The notes below the pieces were generated by a model. That model ran no database searches, was not told where the DNA came from, and saw nothing but the letters and a program-made list of their open reading frames with translations. This document shows positions 22,656 through 34,826 of a stretch of DNA of 64,000 nucleotides, piece by piece. Each line of letters opens with the position of its first letter. The first letter of the stretch is position 1. The DNA comes from Chytridium lagenaria (taxonomy: Eukaryota; Chytridiomycota; Chytridiomycetes; Chytridiales; Chytridiaceae), in the NCBI GenBank assembly GCA_025449115.1, contig JAHLKC010000178.1, forward strand, positions 1 to 64,000, in the 5' to 3' direction. Position numbers and translations under genes: made by a program.

Positions 22656-23206
22656 GAATGTCTTTATTTTCAAGATATGCTTTTATGTAATAGTATTTAC
22701 CTCATCAAATAAATAAAAGATATATGTACAATATTAAAATAAATGAAATATTTGTTTTTTTCTTTTTATTTTAATATGTTGTTGCATGAAAATAAAGAAT
22801 AGATTAATAAACAAATAAATCATGTCGACAAACTTTCCTCATTATATTAATTTTTGGATCCTCAAAACACCATTTCCTGGGGCGTTCTGTCATGTGCACT
22901 AAGCCATTTGTACCACATGTAGTACCACTGCCTTTCGCACCGCAACGGGCTGAACCAAGCAAAAGTTTGTCTCTTAACTTTCGATCCCACCCAAGAGGGA
23001 ATGGACTTATCGATTTTTTTAAAGCTATAAAAAAGACAGCTCAGATTAGCGTAATACAGCTCACAAGAAACGGCCATGCGCTGGGATCGCCTGACTGACT
23101 GTATTTTTATCACTTGAAGACGCGCCGTCCGTGTCTGGTACGTTCAGTCAAGCAGATCATATTTTATTATTATTTTAACCTCAATCAAAAAGACCCTCAT
23201 CATAAA
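22656..23206. other. Spacer between the two Vps62-like genes
   Basis: AT-rich 3' flank of copy 1 (AATAAATAAA blocks 22708-22830) followed by a more mixed promoter stretch for copy 2. The short frames in 22860-23110 overlap on both strands and show no protein-like pattern. Confidence 0.55.
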
Positions 23207-23214
23207 TATATAAA
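23207..23214 (+). promoter_or_regulatory. TATA box (TATATAAA)
   Basis: TATATAAA lies 60 bases before the ATG of the second Vps62-like gene, matching the spacing seen for the other secreted genes. Confidence 0.65.
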
Positions 23215-23273
23215 AACAAGAAAGACCTCCTCATCCTTATCTCATCCCCGTCTCAGCTCCTCACCTCATAGCC

Positions 23274-25243
23274 ATGATATTCACATTCAAGACATCCGTT
23301 GTCCTGTTTTCAGCGATCGCTTCCGCTGTCAACGCTACACCTCTCTCCTCGAGGTCTAGGTATCCCGCTATAGATAGACGTCAAGCACCTGGCGATCTCG
23401 AGCAACTCGCTAGGACGTTTGCCCCATTGATCCGGTTCCAGTACGTTCTCTACCCATCCAACCCCTTTCTAATCCATTTTCCAGCCCAAAAGAAACCTAC
23501 TTTTCAACTTCAATCGACTACTTCCTCTCAAAGAGTAACCTCAAGGTACCAAACCCTTCCCCTCCCCATTTTTACATATCTCTCGTCGTGTTGTCTCACA
23601 TTACTGCAGGACAACGCAGGAAACCGCATCCCGGATCAACCGGCGCTCAAACCCTCCAACCTTGATTTCCTTCAGACCACTCGCAATCAGGATGATTCGG
23701 GCACGTTTATTTCAGTCGATGGTAATCTGGAAGCAGACCCGACTTTGAAGCCGGAGATGAGATTTTTGGAGGGAAGTAGGGAGATGAATGGGGTCCCGAT
23801 TTACACCGTGGTGGCTCCAAAGGCGAATGGAGTTGTGGATCTTTACTAGTGAGTTCTTTGGTTTACCTCTGTTGGCCTCTTGGACCTTTTTTTAACCGAT
23901 ATTACAATCTATTTAAATAACTTAGCTGGCACTTCTCCCCGTTCAAGTAAGTCTTTTTTTTTCTTTCCGTGTCTCTTTCTTTCATTATGCCCATATCATA
24001 TTCAATTTAATCATACTAATCATCCAAAACCCCCCCAGCCTCGGGAAATCCACCCCCTCGGCCGCGTCGGCAACCACGTCGGCGACTGGGAACTCGTCAT
24101 CCTCCGCACCATTAACGGCCGTCTCATCTCCCTCGACTTCTCCGCCCACGGCGATTCCGGCATCCGCGTCATCCCCGCCAACGACAACCGTCTTCAATAC
24201 AGTGGCACCCACCCCATCGTGTACACTGCTCTCGGGTCCCATGGGATGTGGCCATCGCAGGGCAAGAACACTTACAAGACGGTGGCTCTTGTTTATGACC
24301 TTGTGGATGAGACTGGGGATGGCGTGCAGTGGGAGTCGTGGAGGAATGTGAAGACGATTCCTTGTAAGTCATGTTTGCCTTTTCTGGGGTTTGTTAACGA
24401 GAGATGTAGACCAAAATTCCAAGTTTAAGGGTGATCTTGCATGGGTCAACTTTCGTGGAAGATTCGGAAACAAGGGTAACGATGATTGCTGGTTCTACAA
24501 ACTCACCGGTTCATGTCAGGTAAAACTCGTTAAACCTTCTCCTTTCTCTCGTTTCTCTTTTCTTTCCTCTTTTCACCTCCACTGGTGTCGTCTGCTACTC
24601 TGTTTCATAAAGCCGGGGGCATTTGTGTTGTCTGCTACTATTTTCATAAAGCCGGGGGCACTTGTGTCGTCTGCTACTTCAAAATGGCCAGGGCAATTCT
24701 AAAAGGTTTCCTTTTTCGTTTACTCACATATCCATCTACAATAGCTCGGAGCTGGCCCTGGTACCCTTTACCGCACTTCCACCTTTGACGCCCCACCCGC
24801 CCAAATCCTCGGCACCCCCAACAACGACCGCACAACCATCTCCTTCTACCTCGACGCCTCCACTCGCAACAACGTCCCCAATGAATTCCGTTACGTCGCC
24901 GTCCACGTCTTCTGTCCCGGAACCAAGATCTTGTGGGATTCAGGAGACGCTGAACGCTGGGGATTCGTTGGGATCAAAGGAGGGAACGATTTGGCATACA
25001 CTATTGTAAAGTTTCATCCTTTTGGTAAAACTTGCTGATTATTTTTTTTTTTAGAACACCGACCGTTGTAATAGTGGGAGGAGTCGCCATGTTGATCGTT
25101 ATGAAGTTGCTTTTTGTACGGCTGCGGATGCGAAGAGCTGTACTAGGAGGTCGGGATACAGGTCTGTTCGTGTGTTCAATAATGGTGCTGAGACGGAGGT
25201 GTTGGGAGCGAGTGTGTCTGATGTGGATGTTTGGAGGTTTTAG
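23274..25243 (+). CDS. Secreted Vps62-like protein, copy 2
   Basis: MIFTFKTSVVLFSAIASAVN is a signal peptide, followed by a propeptide ending IDRR|QAPGDLEQLA. The exon order and sequence parallel copy 1: ETYFSTSIDYFLSKSNLK, NAGNRIPDQPALKPS, PEMRFLEGSREMNGVPIYT, YWHFSPFN|LGKSTP, then after a C-run gap GRVGNHVGDWELVILRTING, THPIVYTALGSHGMWPSQG, TYKTVALVYDLVDETGDG, WVNFRGRFGNKGNDDCWFY, LGAGPGTLYRTSTFDAPP, HVFCPGTKILWDSGDAERWG and NTDRCNSGRSRHVDRYE, ending DVDVWRF before TAG 25241. The pair clearly arose by tandem duplication and then diverged. The frame gap near 24058 (ACCCCCTCGG) needs one more C to keep the family frame, so I read the gene as probably intact. Confidence 0.82.
24582..24690 (+). 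repeat. Intronic tandem repeat, about 43-bp unit
   Basis: In the intron between TGSCQ and LGAGPG of Vps62-like copy 2, a unit containing TTCATAAAGCCGGGGGCA and GTCGTCTGCTACT is present about two and a half times with few changes. Copy 1 lacks it at the same intron, so it arose after the duplication. Confidence 0.75.
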
Positions 25244-26060
25244 ATGATAGATATATGGGGGATGCTGCAATTCATATTTGCATGCATCGGAGGTCAATAA
25301 AGATGTTGGAAACTCGTTTCGTAGTTACTTATGAATCAGCATTATTCTCTTACGGTTTATACCCACTGTGATTTTACTGTACTCAATCGATGCAGCAACC
25401 AAGTGATGGCATGCTAAATTAATTTCCAGTGAATTTCCAAGTATCTGTATAGTGATAATAAATTATATGGTTTTTTTGGTGAAACCAATGGTATTTTATC
25501 GCCAAAGATAAAATTTCCTTTCATGTCAGCTCGGATCCCACTGTATTTTGTTTTAAAAAAGATCGTCAAAGCATCCCAGAGTAGTCGAACTTTACGTTAT
25601 GTGTGAAACGTCATTATAACTTTTGGCTTGTGTTTCGTCCCAAGCCTTTCTTCCATAAATCAGCAACTAATACTCTACTCAGCCTAAATCGTAAGGCTTC
25701 ATGCGTTTCAATCGCGTTCGTACTGAAACGGTGAGTCGAGGTGGATATTTATTTTAACGACCTTTGAGATTTGAACATTTGAGATATACTTTTGACTCGT
25801 TTCTTTTATTTTTTGTTGATCGTCATAACAAAGTTTATTAGACGTACAGATGCTGACAGAGTGACGACTATGATTGAAAAAGGGAGATCAGAGTCAAGTT
25901 TTTTGATAAAGCATATTTTTATTAAAGCACGGCTATCATTTGCTATTGGCATATGTGGTAGAGATACAAAAACATTAAGAAAAATAAGAGATAAAAGAAT
26001 GAGACGCACGATTTAGAAAAACTCAGGGAGGGGGTGGGTGGGGCATCAACTTTACAACGT
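25244..26060. other. Convergent spacer, no gene recognised
   Basis: It lies between the 3' ends of the Vps62-like copy 2 and the minus-strand membrane gene. Overlapping frames on both strands at 25792-26016 look like chance. Nothing else is seen. Confidence 0.55.
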
Positions 26061-26602
26061 TCAGCCATACACAGTGAAAAGCGGGATGACTCTCGTAGGC
26101 GGCGCCTGTTGAACAGGCATCAACTCACCCGCCTTTTGCTGAGGCTGGGGTTGCGCGGCTTCCCGTTCAAGTCTCTCCTTGTTCCGAGCCAACCATTCAG
26201 GGTCATCCCGGTGGTACCATTCTTCTTTGTACATGGGGGTTTGCTGTTGACCCTTGTAAAGAGGACGACGGAAGAAATCGCGTATGGGGATGTAAAAGTA
26301 CCAGGTGAGGACTGAGAGGATGACGAGGACGACGGCGAGCGTGCAGTAAATGATGAGGTTTCTCTGTGGGGGGTGGTGAGTGTTTTTTGTTTTGGGGGTG
26401 GGGATGGACTTACGGTTGTTGTGGATTCGTCGGGGGCTCGGATGAGGGCGCGGCGGGTGGAGGTTGCGGTTGGGGAAAGGGAGGTGGTGGTTGGGATTAG
26501 AGAGGTCGTGGTCGCGGTAGACTGTTGAGGCATTGCTATCGCGGTATTGGCGTTGAAGAGGAGTGCGCCGGCGGCGATGAGGAGAGTGGATGGGGTTATC
26601 AT
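26061..26602 (-). CDS. Type I single-span membrane protein, Ser/Thr-rich ectodomain
   Basis: Exon 1 (26602-26414) encodes the signal peptide MITPSTLLIAAGALLFNANT, then a Ser/Thr/Pro-rich ectodomain (ATTTSLIPTTTSLSPTATS) likely to be O-glycosylated. The intron 26413-26364 is GTAAGT...CAG. Exon 2 begins RNLIIYCTLAVVLVILSVLT, a membrane helix, then IPIRDFFRRPLYKGQQQ and a charged, Gln/Pro-rich cytosolic tail (EWYHRDDPEWLARNKERLER) ending IPLFTVYG before TGA. It has no frameshift. The layout resembles fungal cell-surface sensors and other one-helix receptors but is much shorter. It is similar in plan, not clearly in sequence, to the two small membrane proteins at 17-19 kb. Confidence 0.7.
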
Positions 26603-26676
26603 GTTTTTTTTGATTGTTTGTGATGATGGTAGATGGTGTTTGTTGCTGTTGAAGGGGAAGTAGTTTTAGGAGCTGC

Positions 26677-26684
26677 CTTTTATA
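26677..26684 (-). promoter_or_regulatory. TATA box (TATAAAAG)
   Basis: On the minus strand TATAAAAG lies 75 bases before the ATG of the membrane protein gene at 26602. Confidence 0.65.
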
Positions 26685-29339
26685 TTGAGAAATCTCTGCC
26701 TTTTTAATAGCTTGACACCATTATAGTATTACTTAGCCTTTAAAATTTTAGGCGTTGTTTAATGGAAACCGACCTTTTCGTGAAGGTTCAAAACCTGAAC
26801 GTGAATATGCGCTTTGGGTGTACTGTGATCCGTACTCTATACCCAGCATGGTACATCGCGACTATAATAGAGCCACCGACAATATGAAAGATTTCACAAA
26901 CTCTTCAAGGCAAACCTTTACACAAACGACTGCGGATGGTGGAACCAAGCGACCGGATACAATCGTTTTTTCGTAAAGTGGAGGTATAGGCAAAAGAAAA
27001 AGTAATAAAAAATCACTGAAAAGTGGAGTTTAGTGATGATCTGACATACATTCAAAACCCTAAACCATCCATTCTCATTCAGTCATTACCTGTGTCTATT
27101 GAGCTTTTCTCTTTCTGCTTCAATATCTGATCTGTCGTATCATGAGGGGTTCAAATCCTCTCTCAAGCACACTTCGCACACCACAATGTCAAAGATGCGT
27201 AGGTTCGAATGGATACCAATGAGAGAAAGAAGAGGTCAAATATTGGATCACTGACTACTCATGCAAGCATGATTACTCAATGGATGTAGAATTGGACCGA
27301 TGAGATGATGGAATGGCTCCCCTTCCACGATTCTTCTTTCTTTATATTCTCACTCCATAATTCGTCAACAGCGACCCTCTCGCAACCCTCTCACAACCCT
27401 ATTGCGTCCATTGTAAATAATTGATGTAACAGATGTAGAAGGTCCTTTAATTTCTCACTGTTTCCATCTAGAGACCGTGCAGATATATTCACAGAAACAA
27501 AATCCCAAAGATTGAAAGCCTAGGACCATGAGAGTTCCCAGTAAGCCAGTAAGCCCGACTGGAGCCCTCCAATCACTCATACAATTGTCAATTTGACAAA
27601 TGGACAAGTTACTGCCCGCAATGTCAGCTGAATTCGAAATGGTGCGTTTTGGAACGGTCTCTGCAGCTCAGCTGGGCAGGAGCGCCTCGTGGACGGTTGC
27701 TTTCTTGGCAAGCATCAACGTGTATGTGATAGTTGGTACCTTTCTTTGGTCATTGACAGAGTGTTACAGCATTGTCGTCGTTTGGCTATTTACAGTAAAG
27801 AAAAAGGTGGGTCGTGACTGCTTTTGTTTTATGAATTAAAAACATGCTGGTCTGCAGCAGCAGCATCAACTCTAATGAATAGGTAAAATACTATTAATGA
27901 ATAAATAAATAGCATAGCCAGTGTAGCAGTCAACATTCATCAATGATATCAACAATAATGGTTATTTTATTATTTATTATTGTCTCAATGAGTTGGAGAA
28001 GGTAAAATTATAAAGCACTGCCTTTGTTTATTGTTATGATGATGATGAATAAGGTTGTCAGTATCATGATTTACAGTATTATTAGATAATAATAAATTTT
28101 AAATACTTGAGGACGAATCGACGATGCACGATTGATAAAGGTTAACAAGGAAACAGAGAATGAAGGAGGGTGTAAATAAATAAATATAAATATGTAATAC
28201 TTATTTGTGTTTATCTATATCTATGGAAAGAATTCATAATAATAAATTTTTATTATCCAATTTGATTTGATTTGATTTATTAATATATATTTTTATTTAT
28301 TTTTATTTATTAACTGTTATCACCAAATAGATAGATAATAATATAATTAGGATTTAAGGTTTTTATCACCTCAGTCTTGTACTCTTGTTGCTGGTGTGAC
28401 ACTCCACATTTTCCGCCCGAACCTTAAACAAAATAATTATATTAATATTTAATACACAAAGAGAATGATTTGTGAAACCACCGCCTATGAGATGAGAGAA
28501 GAGAAGAGAAGAGAATTAAAAATAAAAATAAAAATAAAAATAAAAAATAAAGAAATTAAAATAAATGGAAATGAAATCAAATGATTGCCTATTTTGTAAT
28601 AAATTAATATGACCCTTTATCAAAGTAAGGAGTGAAAAAAAGAAAGGCTTCACTCTTTGGGCGCGGCGTTAGAGGTGGTACTAGGTAAATAATACTATGA
28701 ACTATGATTATATAATCATAATAATAAAATCAATCCTGATCCTTGGTAATATGAACTGGTAGTAATATATACTAAGAGCCAGACAAGGCAGGGGCCCAAA
28801 GCCAAGCATTTGTATTTTTGAATGTTACCTATTAATTAAATACATAATCAAAACACACCAAACAAACAAACCAATGAACTATAAATATACATAATACTAT
28901 ATCATAGGTACATATATAGGTAATGAATACGCAAAGCAAAGCAAGCAAAGCAAGCACACTATATACTGACACATAAATATAATATTTATATTATTATTGC
29001 AGTGCTTATCAAAGAAGAACAAGAAGAAGAAGCGCCTTTTTTCAAGTTAGTTTTATATTGAATACATGTACAAGCAATCATATTAAAATATTATATTACT
29101 TATTTATTCATTTATTTTTAATGTAAAATGGAATAATAAACCATAATTAATAATAAATATAAAAGAAGAAAAAAGAAAAAAAGAAAAAAAGAAAAAAAGA
29201 AAAAAGCAGAAATCATAAACATGAAAGGAAAGAAATGGAATATTAATGGAATAATGGAAATGGAAAAACCCAGAGATAAAACTCAATTCCCGATATAAAA
29301 GAGAAAAAAAAAGTTTAATTATACTTATGATAAGCGTAA
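26685..29339. other. Large gene-poor AT-rich region
   Basis: This 2.6 kb has no convincing gene. Weak frames at 26755-26976 and 27600-27839 (+, with one hydrophobic stretch) lack introns or family resemblance. 27840-29340 is very AT-rich, with AATAAATA blocks, an AAAAT repeat array at about 28516-28550, GAAAAAAA repeats at 29162-29205 and AAGCAAAGC repeats near 28933-28955. A T-arm-like GGGGTTCAAATCC at 27145 has no tRNA around it. Confidence 0.55.
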
Positions 29340-29347
29340 TATAAAAG
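29340..29347 (+). promoter_or_regulatory. TATA box (TATAAAAG)
   Basis: TATAAAAG lies 75 bases before the ATG of subtilase copy 1; a second TATAAAA is at about 29294. Confidence 0.65.
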
Positions 29348-29421
29348 AACCCACCGCTTGCCATTCCCCAGTTCTCTACCTCTTGTTCACCCCCCTTTCC
29401 CCCCCCCCCGCACGAGTCACC

Positions 29422-32400
29422 ATGCTCATCAAATCTATCCTTGCCGCAGTTGCATGCGGTCTCGCTCTCACCACTTCGGCTGCACCCCTCCTTGGACCCA
29501 AGGAGGACCGTATCGACAACGCCTTCTTGTTCGAGGTTGACCAAGGTGAGTCCTCCATTCTACGCGATCGCGCGATCATCCATGATTTCCTTGATAAAGA
29601 CTACAAAAAGGAACAAATAATAATAAATGCTCTCCTCTGAACTGCTGCAGCCGTCGAGAACCCCCAGGAGTTTGTCATCGCTGAGCTTGACAAAGTCGGC
29701 GTCCCTGCCGCTGATGTCAAGATCCGTCTCGTCATCAAGACGGATCTCTTTACGGGTGTGTCTGTCCAGCTCCCAACCGCCGATTCTGCCGATGAGATTG
29801 TCCAAACCATCCCTGGTGCCAAGCAAGTCTTTAGGATCAACTCTCGTCCCTTCATGAAGCCCTTGATCACCAACACCACCAACCTCCCCTTTGAGGTGAG
29901 TCTCCTCTATCATCGACATTTGTTTGTAAGAAAATCCGTTCATGGATATCTAATGGTATCATCTATACAGAGCTTCCACTCCCTTACTGGTGTGAACGAC
30001 GTTCGCAAGCAGTACAACCTCAGCGGAAAGGGCATCAAGGTCGCCATCATCGACTCTGGTGTCTTTTACAGTCACCCTGCCCTCGGCGGTGGCTTTGGTT
30101 CTGGATTCAAGGTGATTACATTCATTTGAAGAATGTTTATCAAACATCTTTCTTAAACTAAAAATTTCTTTTCTAGGTTGGCTATGGTTACGATCTTGTT
30201 GGAGACGCTTACGGTGTCGAGTCACCCATCCCGTCCCGGACTCTGACCCCCTTGACAACTGCTCGCCGTCAAGGTACTATAAGTTTACCTTTGTTTTCCC
30301 ATTCTCGATGTTTTCATCCGTCTACGTATATTTATACTTTATTTCCCTCCCTTCTTCGCTTAGTCACGGAACCCACGTTGCCGGTATTGTTGGTGCCGAG
30401 GCTATCAACATGCCCGCCGGTGCCAACCGTCCCGCTACCGGTATGTGTCTTTACTACTCCATGTCATATGTTTCATTTGTTGCGCTATAGCTCACACAAC
30501 GATTATCATTAGACTTTACCGGTGTGGCCCCAGGCGTCACCCTTGGTGCTTACAGGGTTTTCGGATGCCCTGAAGACTCTACGGCTACCGACGTTATTGC
30601 CGCCGCCATCTACATGGCTGCTGTGAGTCACCTTTTTCCTTTTTTTTCCCCCTTTTTTTGTCTTTTGTTTCCGTGAAGGCAAGTGTCCTTACTCTTCAAC
30701 TTTCATACAGCGCGACGGATCAGATGTTATCAACTTGAGTCTCGGTGGAGGTCCCGTTTACGCAGACGGAGCGGATTGTACGTCATTTCCATCTACTTCA
30801 CTCTACTTACTTGCCTTTGTTACCTTTTACTCTAAGATGTTTCTAACACAATTGCTTTCATCATACAGCCTACGCTGCCGAAGTCGTCGGCAAAGCCGGG
30901 TAAGAAATCTCTCCTTCATTTCCACTCCCTTTCCTTCATTCCACCCCCTTTCCTCCTCACTAACCTTCCACTCCATCAGTCACCTCGTCGTCGCCGCCAA
31001 CGGAAACTCCCAGGCTTCCGGTCTCATGACCGCTGGATCTCCCGGTGTCTCTCGTGGTGGTTTCGGTATTGCGTCATTTGATAACGCTGCGGTCGCTCAA
31101 CCCGCTATCTCTGTGGAGGGACAGATCTTCCCATATTTCCCTGCGCAAGCTAATGCGCGGTTTGTCTTTGATAGACAGATTGATGTGATTGCTAACAGTG
31201 AGTGCTTTTGTTAAACTCTACTTGATCTCTTTTCGTGGATTTTCGAAACGCAACATCGCTTTTTTCGTGTATTCACATTTCCACAACTCAACATCTCTCT
31301 TTTCGCGTATACACAACTCCACTTCGCTCTTTCCGTGTATTCACATGTCCCCAACTCCACATCTCTCTTCACATACTCACATTCGTCTTTCCCACAGACA
31401 TCAACGCCGACGACCTAAACATCCAAGACGACGCCGTCACCGGTCCCTCCGCGTCAACGCCACCGGCAAAGCCCTCCTCATCCGTTGGGGCAACGGTGGA
31501 GGTTCCGCCGTTCGTTGTCGTAACGCCTTTGCCGCTGGTGCCGCTGCCTGTATCATCTACTCCAACACCGAGTCCATCATTGGTATTGCGGGTTTCGCGT
31601 CTCTCCCTGGTCTTTCTACTACGAACGCGGCTGGGAAATTGTTCTTGGCGGCTTTGAAGGCGGGGAGAGTGCCGAGGTTTACTATTGGAAGTAGGGCTTC
31701 GGATTTCCCGCTTCCTACTGCTGGTACTGTTTCTGATGTGAGTCGCGTCCGACCTTCCCTCTTTTTGTGTGGATCACCCTCCCTTCTCTCTTTTTGTGCT
31801 TCTCTCTTTATGTGTGCATCACTCCGCCCTTCTCTCTTGTTGTGTGCATCACCCCGCCCTTCTCCCTTTTTGTGTGCATCACCCGTCCCTTCTATCTTTT
31901 CGTGTGCATCCCCCCTCCCTTCTCTCATTTTGCGTGCATCCCCCCACGAACACCGATGTATTCTAACCTTAACAACAATCAGTTCTCCTCCCCCGGTCTC
32001 GACCCCGAGCTCTTCATCAAGCCCGATCTCGGTGGCATCGGAGGTCAAGTCCTCTCCACCATCTCCACCTCTGCCGCCGCCGGTTCCGGCTCTGCCACCA
32101 ACTACGGTGTCTACTCGGGTACCTCCATGGCATCCCCTTACTTTGCTGGTGCCCTCGCTCTCTTCCTTGAGGCGAAAGGAAAAGTTGGATTCGAGACTGC
32201 TAGGGCTTACCTTCAGAACACTGCGAAACCGGCCAATATCTTTGGATCAAAGATGGTTGACTCTGTTGTTAGACAGGGGGCGGGGCTTGTTAATGTTTAT
32301 GATGCTATTACTACCAAGACACTCGTTACTCCGTCTTCCCTTAGTAGGTTTTTTTTCGGTTATCTTTGTGTCTGTTTTATCCTTCATCACTTGTGATTAG

Positions 32401-33983
32401 CGTTAATCCGCTATCAACGATGACCACGTTTCGACCCACACTCTGCCGTTATTGCTTCTTTGTTACATTAATGTCATCCTTTCTTTGTTTCATCACCGTC
32501 ATCACTTCTGAATACCTTCAACCATCTCTGAGCAATGACTAACCATACCGTTTCTCTACCCACACCTCAATCAACAGGCTTGAACGACACCCAATACACC
32601 AAGCAACACTACACCCTCACCATCCAAAACTTTGACACTAAGGAAGTAGGGTACACCCTTACCACCGTCGGAGCCGCCATGGCCACCGGTTTCCTCCCCG
32701 GTGACGACGCTCTCCAAATGCTCCAACAAACCTCCTTCACCGCCGACTACGCCGACGTCAAATTCGCCCGCAACAACGACCGCGTCTCCTCCCTCAACAT
32801 CACCGTCCCCGCCGGTGGATCCCGTCGCGTCAATGTCCACTTCGCCCCCCCCTCCAACGCAAGGATGGCGTTGTACCCTGTTTACTCTGGTTACATCTCT
32901 ATTGCGAATTTGGGGGAGACTGAAGCCGTTGCTACTGTTCCGTATGCGGGTATGGTTGGGAGGTGGAGGGATGCCCCTATTTGGGCGAAAAAGTCGGATG
33001 CTTATGGTGCCGGTTTCTTGCAGCAGTATCTTGCTGTGCCGTATGCTAACTTGACCTCGCTCACCGGCGCTTACTCGATTACCCCTGCTGGAAGGATTTT
33101 GCCCGTCTCTAGCACTAGCGTTGTCAACTCTACCACTGATGGGCTTTACGTTCTTCCTAGTAAGTCATTCTTCCTCGTCACCTCCTGTCACATCCATGTA
33201 CCTCTAATTCCTACCCTCACTTCCTTTTCACGCCCATCTCCTCCCCCCTCACCTCCTATCGAATGCATGTACCTCTACCTCCTCCCCTTCATCTCGTTGT
33301 CACGTCCACGCGCCTTTAACTCCTCCCCTTCACCTCCTTTTTTCACGTTCATTCTAACGCATCTCCCCAGTCGCCGCCACCACCTCCCGTTACGCCAAAG
33401 TCGAGGTCGTGTTTGCCGGTACACCCGAAGAAAAAAGGACTCTCCCCGGTGCCATCCGTCACAAAACCCCTCTCGGTTACGGTCTCGTCTACGCTGGCAC
33501 CAGCTTCCTCCCTGCCGTCTTCACTGAATTCCCTCGTCACTCCCCTCAAGCTGGTCCTAACGCATCCCCTTCATTCTACTTTTGGGCTGGAGAGATTGTC
33601 ACTAATGCTACTACCGTGGATGAGGGGACTTACTTTAACCTCCCTCCTGGGTCTTACCAGCTCAAGTTTTCTGGTTTGAAGCATTGGGGTCGTGTTGGAG
33701 CTAAGGGGGATTCAAACTATGTAAGTTTGACCTTTTTTTTTTATGGCGATGGCCGTGTTTGTGTGTGAACCGTTGACCTTGCCTTTCTTTTAACATTTGT
33801 TAACCTTCCATTTTTATTACCTCCCAATTTCTTATTGAACATTTCTTTTCATTTTTTTCATTGAACATTTTTCTTTTTTTAATCAAAATTTCCTTTACTC
33901 AAAAATTCCTTTACTTTTTTATTAACCATCCTTTTCTTTAATAGGACGTAGTCACCACCCCCACCTTCCGTATCGTGAAATAA
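29422..33983 (+). CDS. Secreted S8 subtilase with PA insert, copy 1
   Basis: MLIKSILAAVACGLALTTSA is the signal peptide. An I9-like propeptide (VENPQEFVIAELDKVGVP to KQVFRINSRPF) precedes the peptidase. Catalytic Asp is in VAIIDSGVF (GAC 30052), His in SHGTHVAGIVGA (CAC 30365), oxyanion Asn in VVAANGNSQAS, and Ser in VYSGTSMASPYFAG (TCC 32124). A PA domain (ALLIRWGNGGG, CRNAFAAGAAACIIYSN) is inserted before the Ser block. The C-terminal half has a Fn3-like domain (LNITVPAGGSRRVNVHF) and a final module ending TTPTFRIVK. About 14 short introns, some with minisatellites, split the gene. This is the Vpr/C5a-peptidase-like branch of S8 used for extracellular protein breakdown. One shift near 31445 lies in the PA domain at CCCTCC. 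All catalytic residues are present, so I read it as functional. Confidence 0.88.
31225..31397 (+). repeat. Intronic minisatellite in subtilase 1 (first)
   Basis: The intron between IANS and DINADD holds about four diverged copies of a unit like CTCTTTTCGTGTATTCACA followed by a CCACAACTC-type spacer. It ends in CCCACAG, the acceptor. Confidence 0.7.
31752..31955 (+). repeat. Intronic minisatellite in subtilase 1 (second), about 30-bp unit
   Basis: The intron between TVSD and FSSPGL contains about six copies of a 30-base unit resembling TTTTTGTGTGCATCACCCCG followed by CCCTTCTCTC. The homologous intron of copy 3 (40212-40288) is short and lacks it. Confidence 0.8.
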
Positions 33984-34826
33984 GCGCTGCTGCCCTTTCG
34001 TCATTTACAAAACGAGCCTCTTTATTTTCTTTTCCATAGAAAAAACACCAACACCTCTTTATTTTTTTTACAAATGAAAGAACGTTTGGAACATTTGAGT
34101 GTTTCCCGTTTCTTTCTGTCGTCTTTTGTTTATGTGATCCTCATTCACTTTTTTGGCTTTCTTTTCGTACCTTTAATTATAATAAACGTGGATTGAAAGC
34201 TGAAAGATTCCTTTGTTGTTTCCGTCATCAAGCTTATGATAATAAACGTATGATTTTTAAACGGTAAAAACGGGCGTTTGTGGCGCGCATCTTTGCTTGG
34301 AAATGCCTTATAACCTTAAAATTGTCGGGTGCTCACTGATAAGCGCCTTTTGGACTTTTTGTGGCAAAAACCTTAACCTTGTCCGAAAAAGGCTGTAAGG
34401 GTGTAAAGTTATGGTTTGTGATCATGTGTGACGTTTATGAAGTGCGGAAAGGTAAAGTTGTGAATGTGGGATGGTCACGAAATTGCCTAAATTGAGACAC
34501 ACTTTTTTTTTTGACTTTTGTTGACATTGAACGTCAAGAGAGTAGGAAGAAAGGAATCATCGAGTTTGATACCTGTGATGATATATGCATTACTGAGAAA
34601 TGGAAAACCGTCAACTGGAAGAAAAGAATGTAAAACGGTAAAGAAGACAAGGTTACTTAGGAAAAAAAAGATAAAACGATAAAGAAAACAAGGTAACAGA
34701 GTACAAAAAAAATGCCTAAGCCCAAGTTTGTCAATGTCACGACTCTAACTCTATTTGACTGGTAAGCAACCCGATTCATCCATATTCATCATCCGTAGGC
34801 ATCTGATTCACGCTCTTTTCTTATAA
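33984..34826. other. Spacer between subtilase copy 1 and the pseudogene
   Basis: T-rich 3' flank, then a stretch with no gene. The propeptide and signal sequence expected upstream of the pseudogene are not found here. Confidence 0.55.

Noticed and set aside
27125..27170. Possible tRNA (GGGGTTCAAATCC T-arm look-alike)
   Set aside because: A 5-bp T-stem can be drawn, but there is no D-arm, no anticodon stem and no matching 5' acceptor strand within 100 bases.
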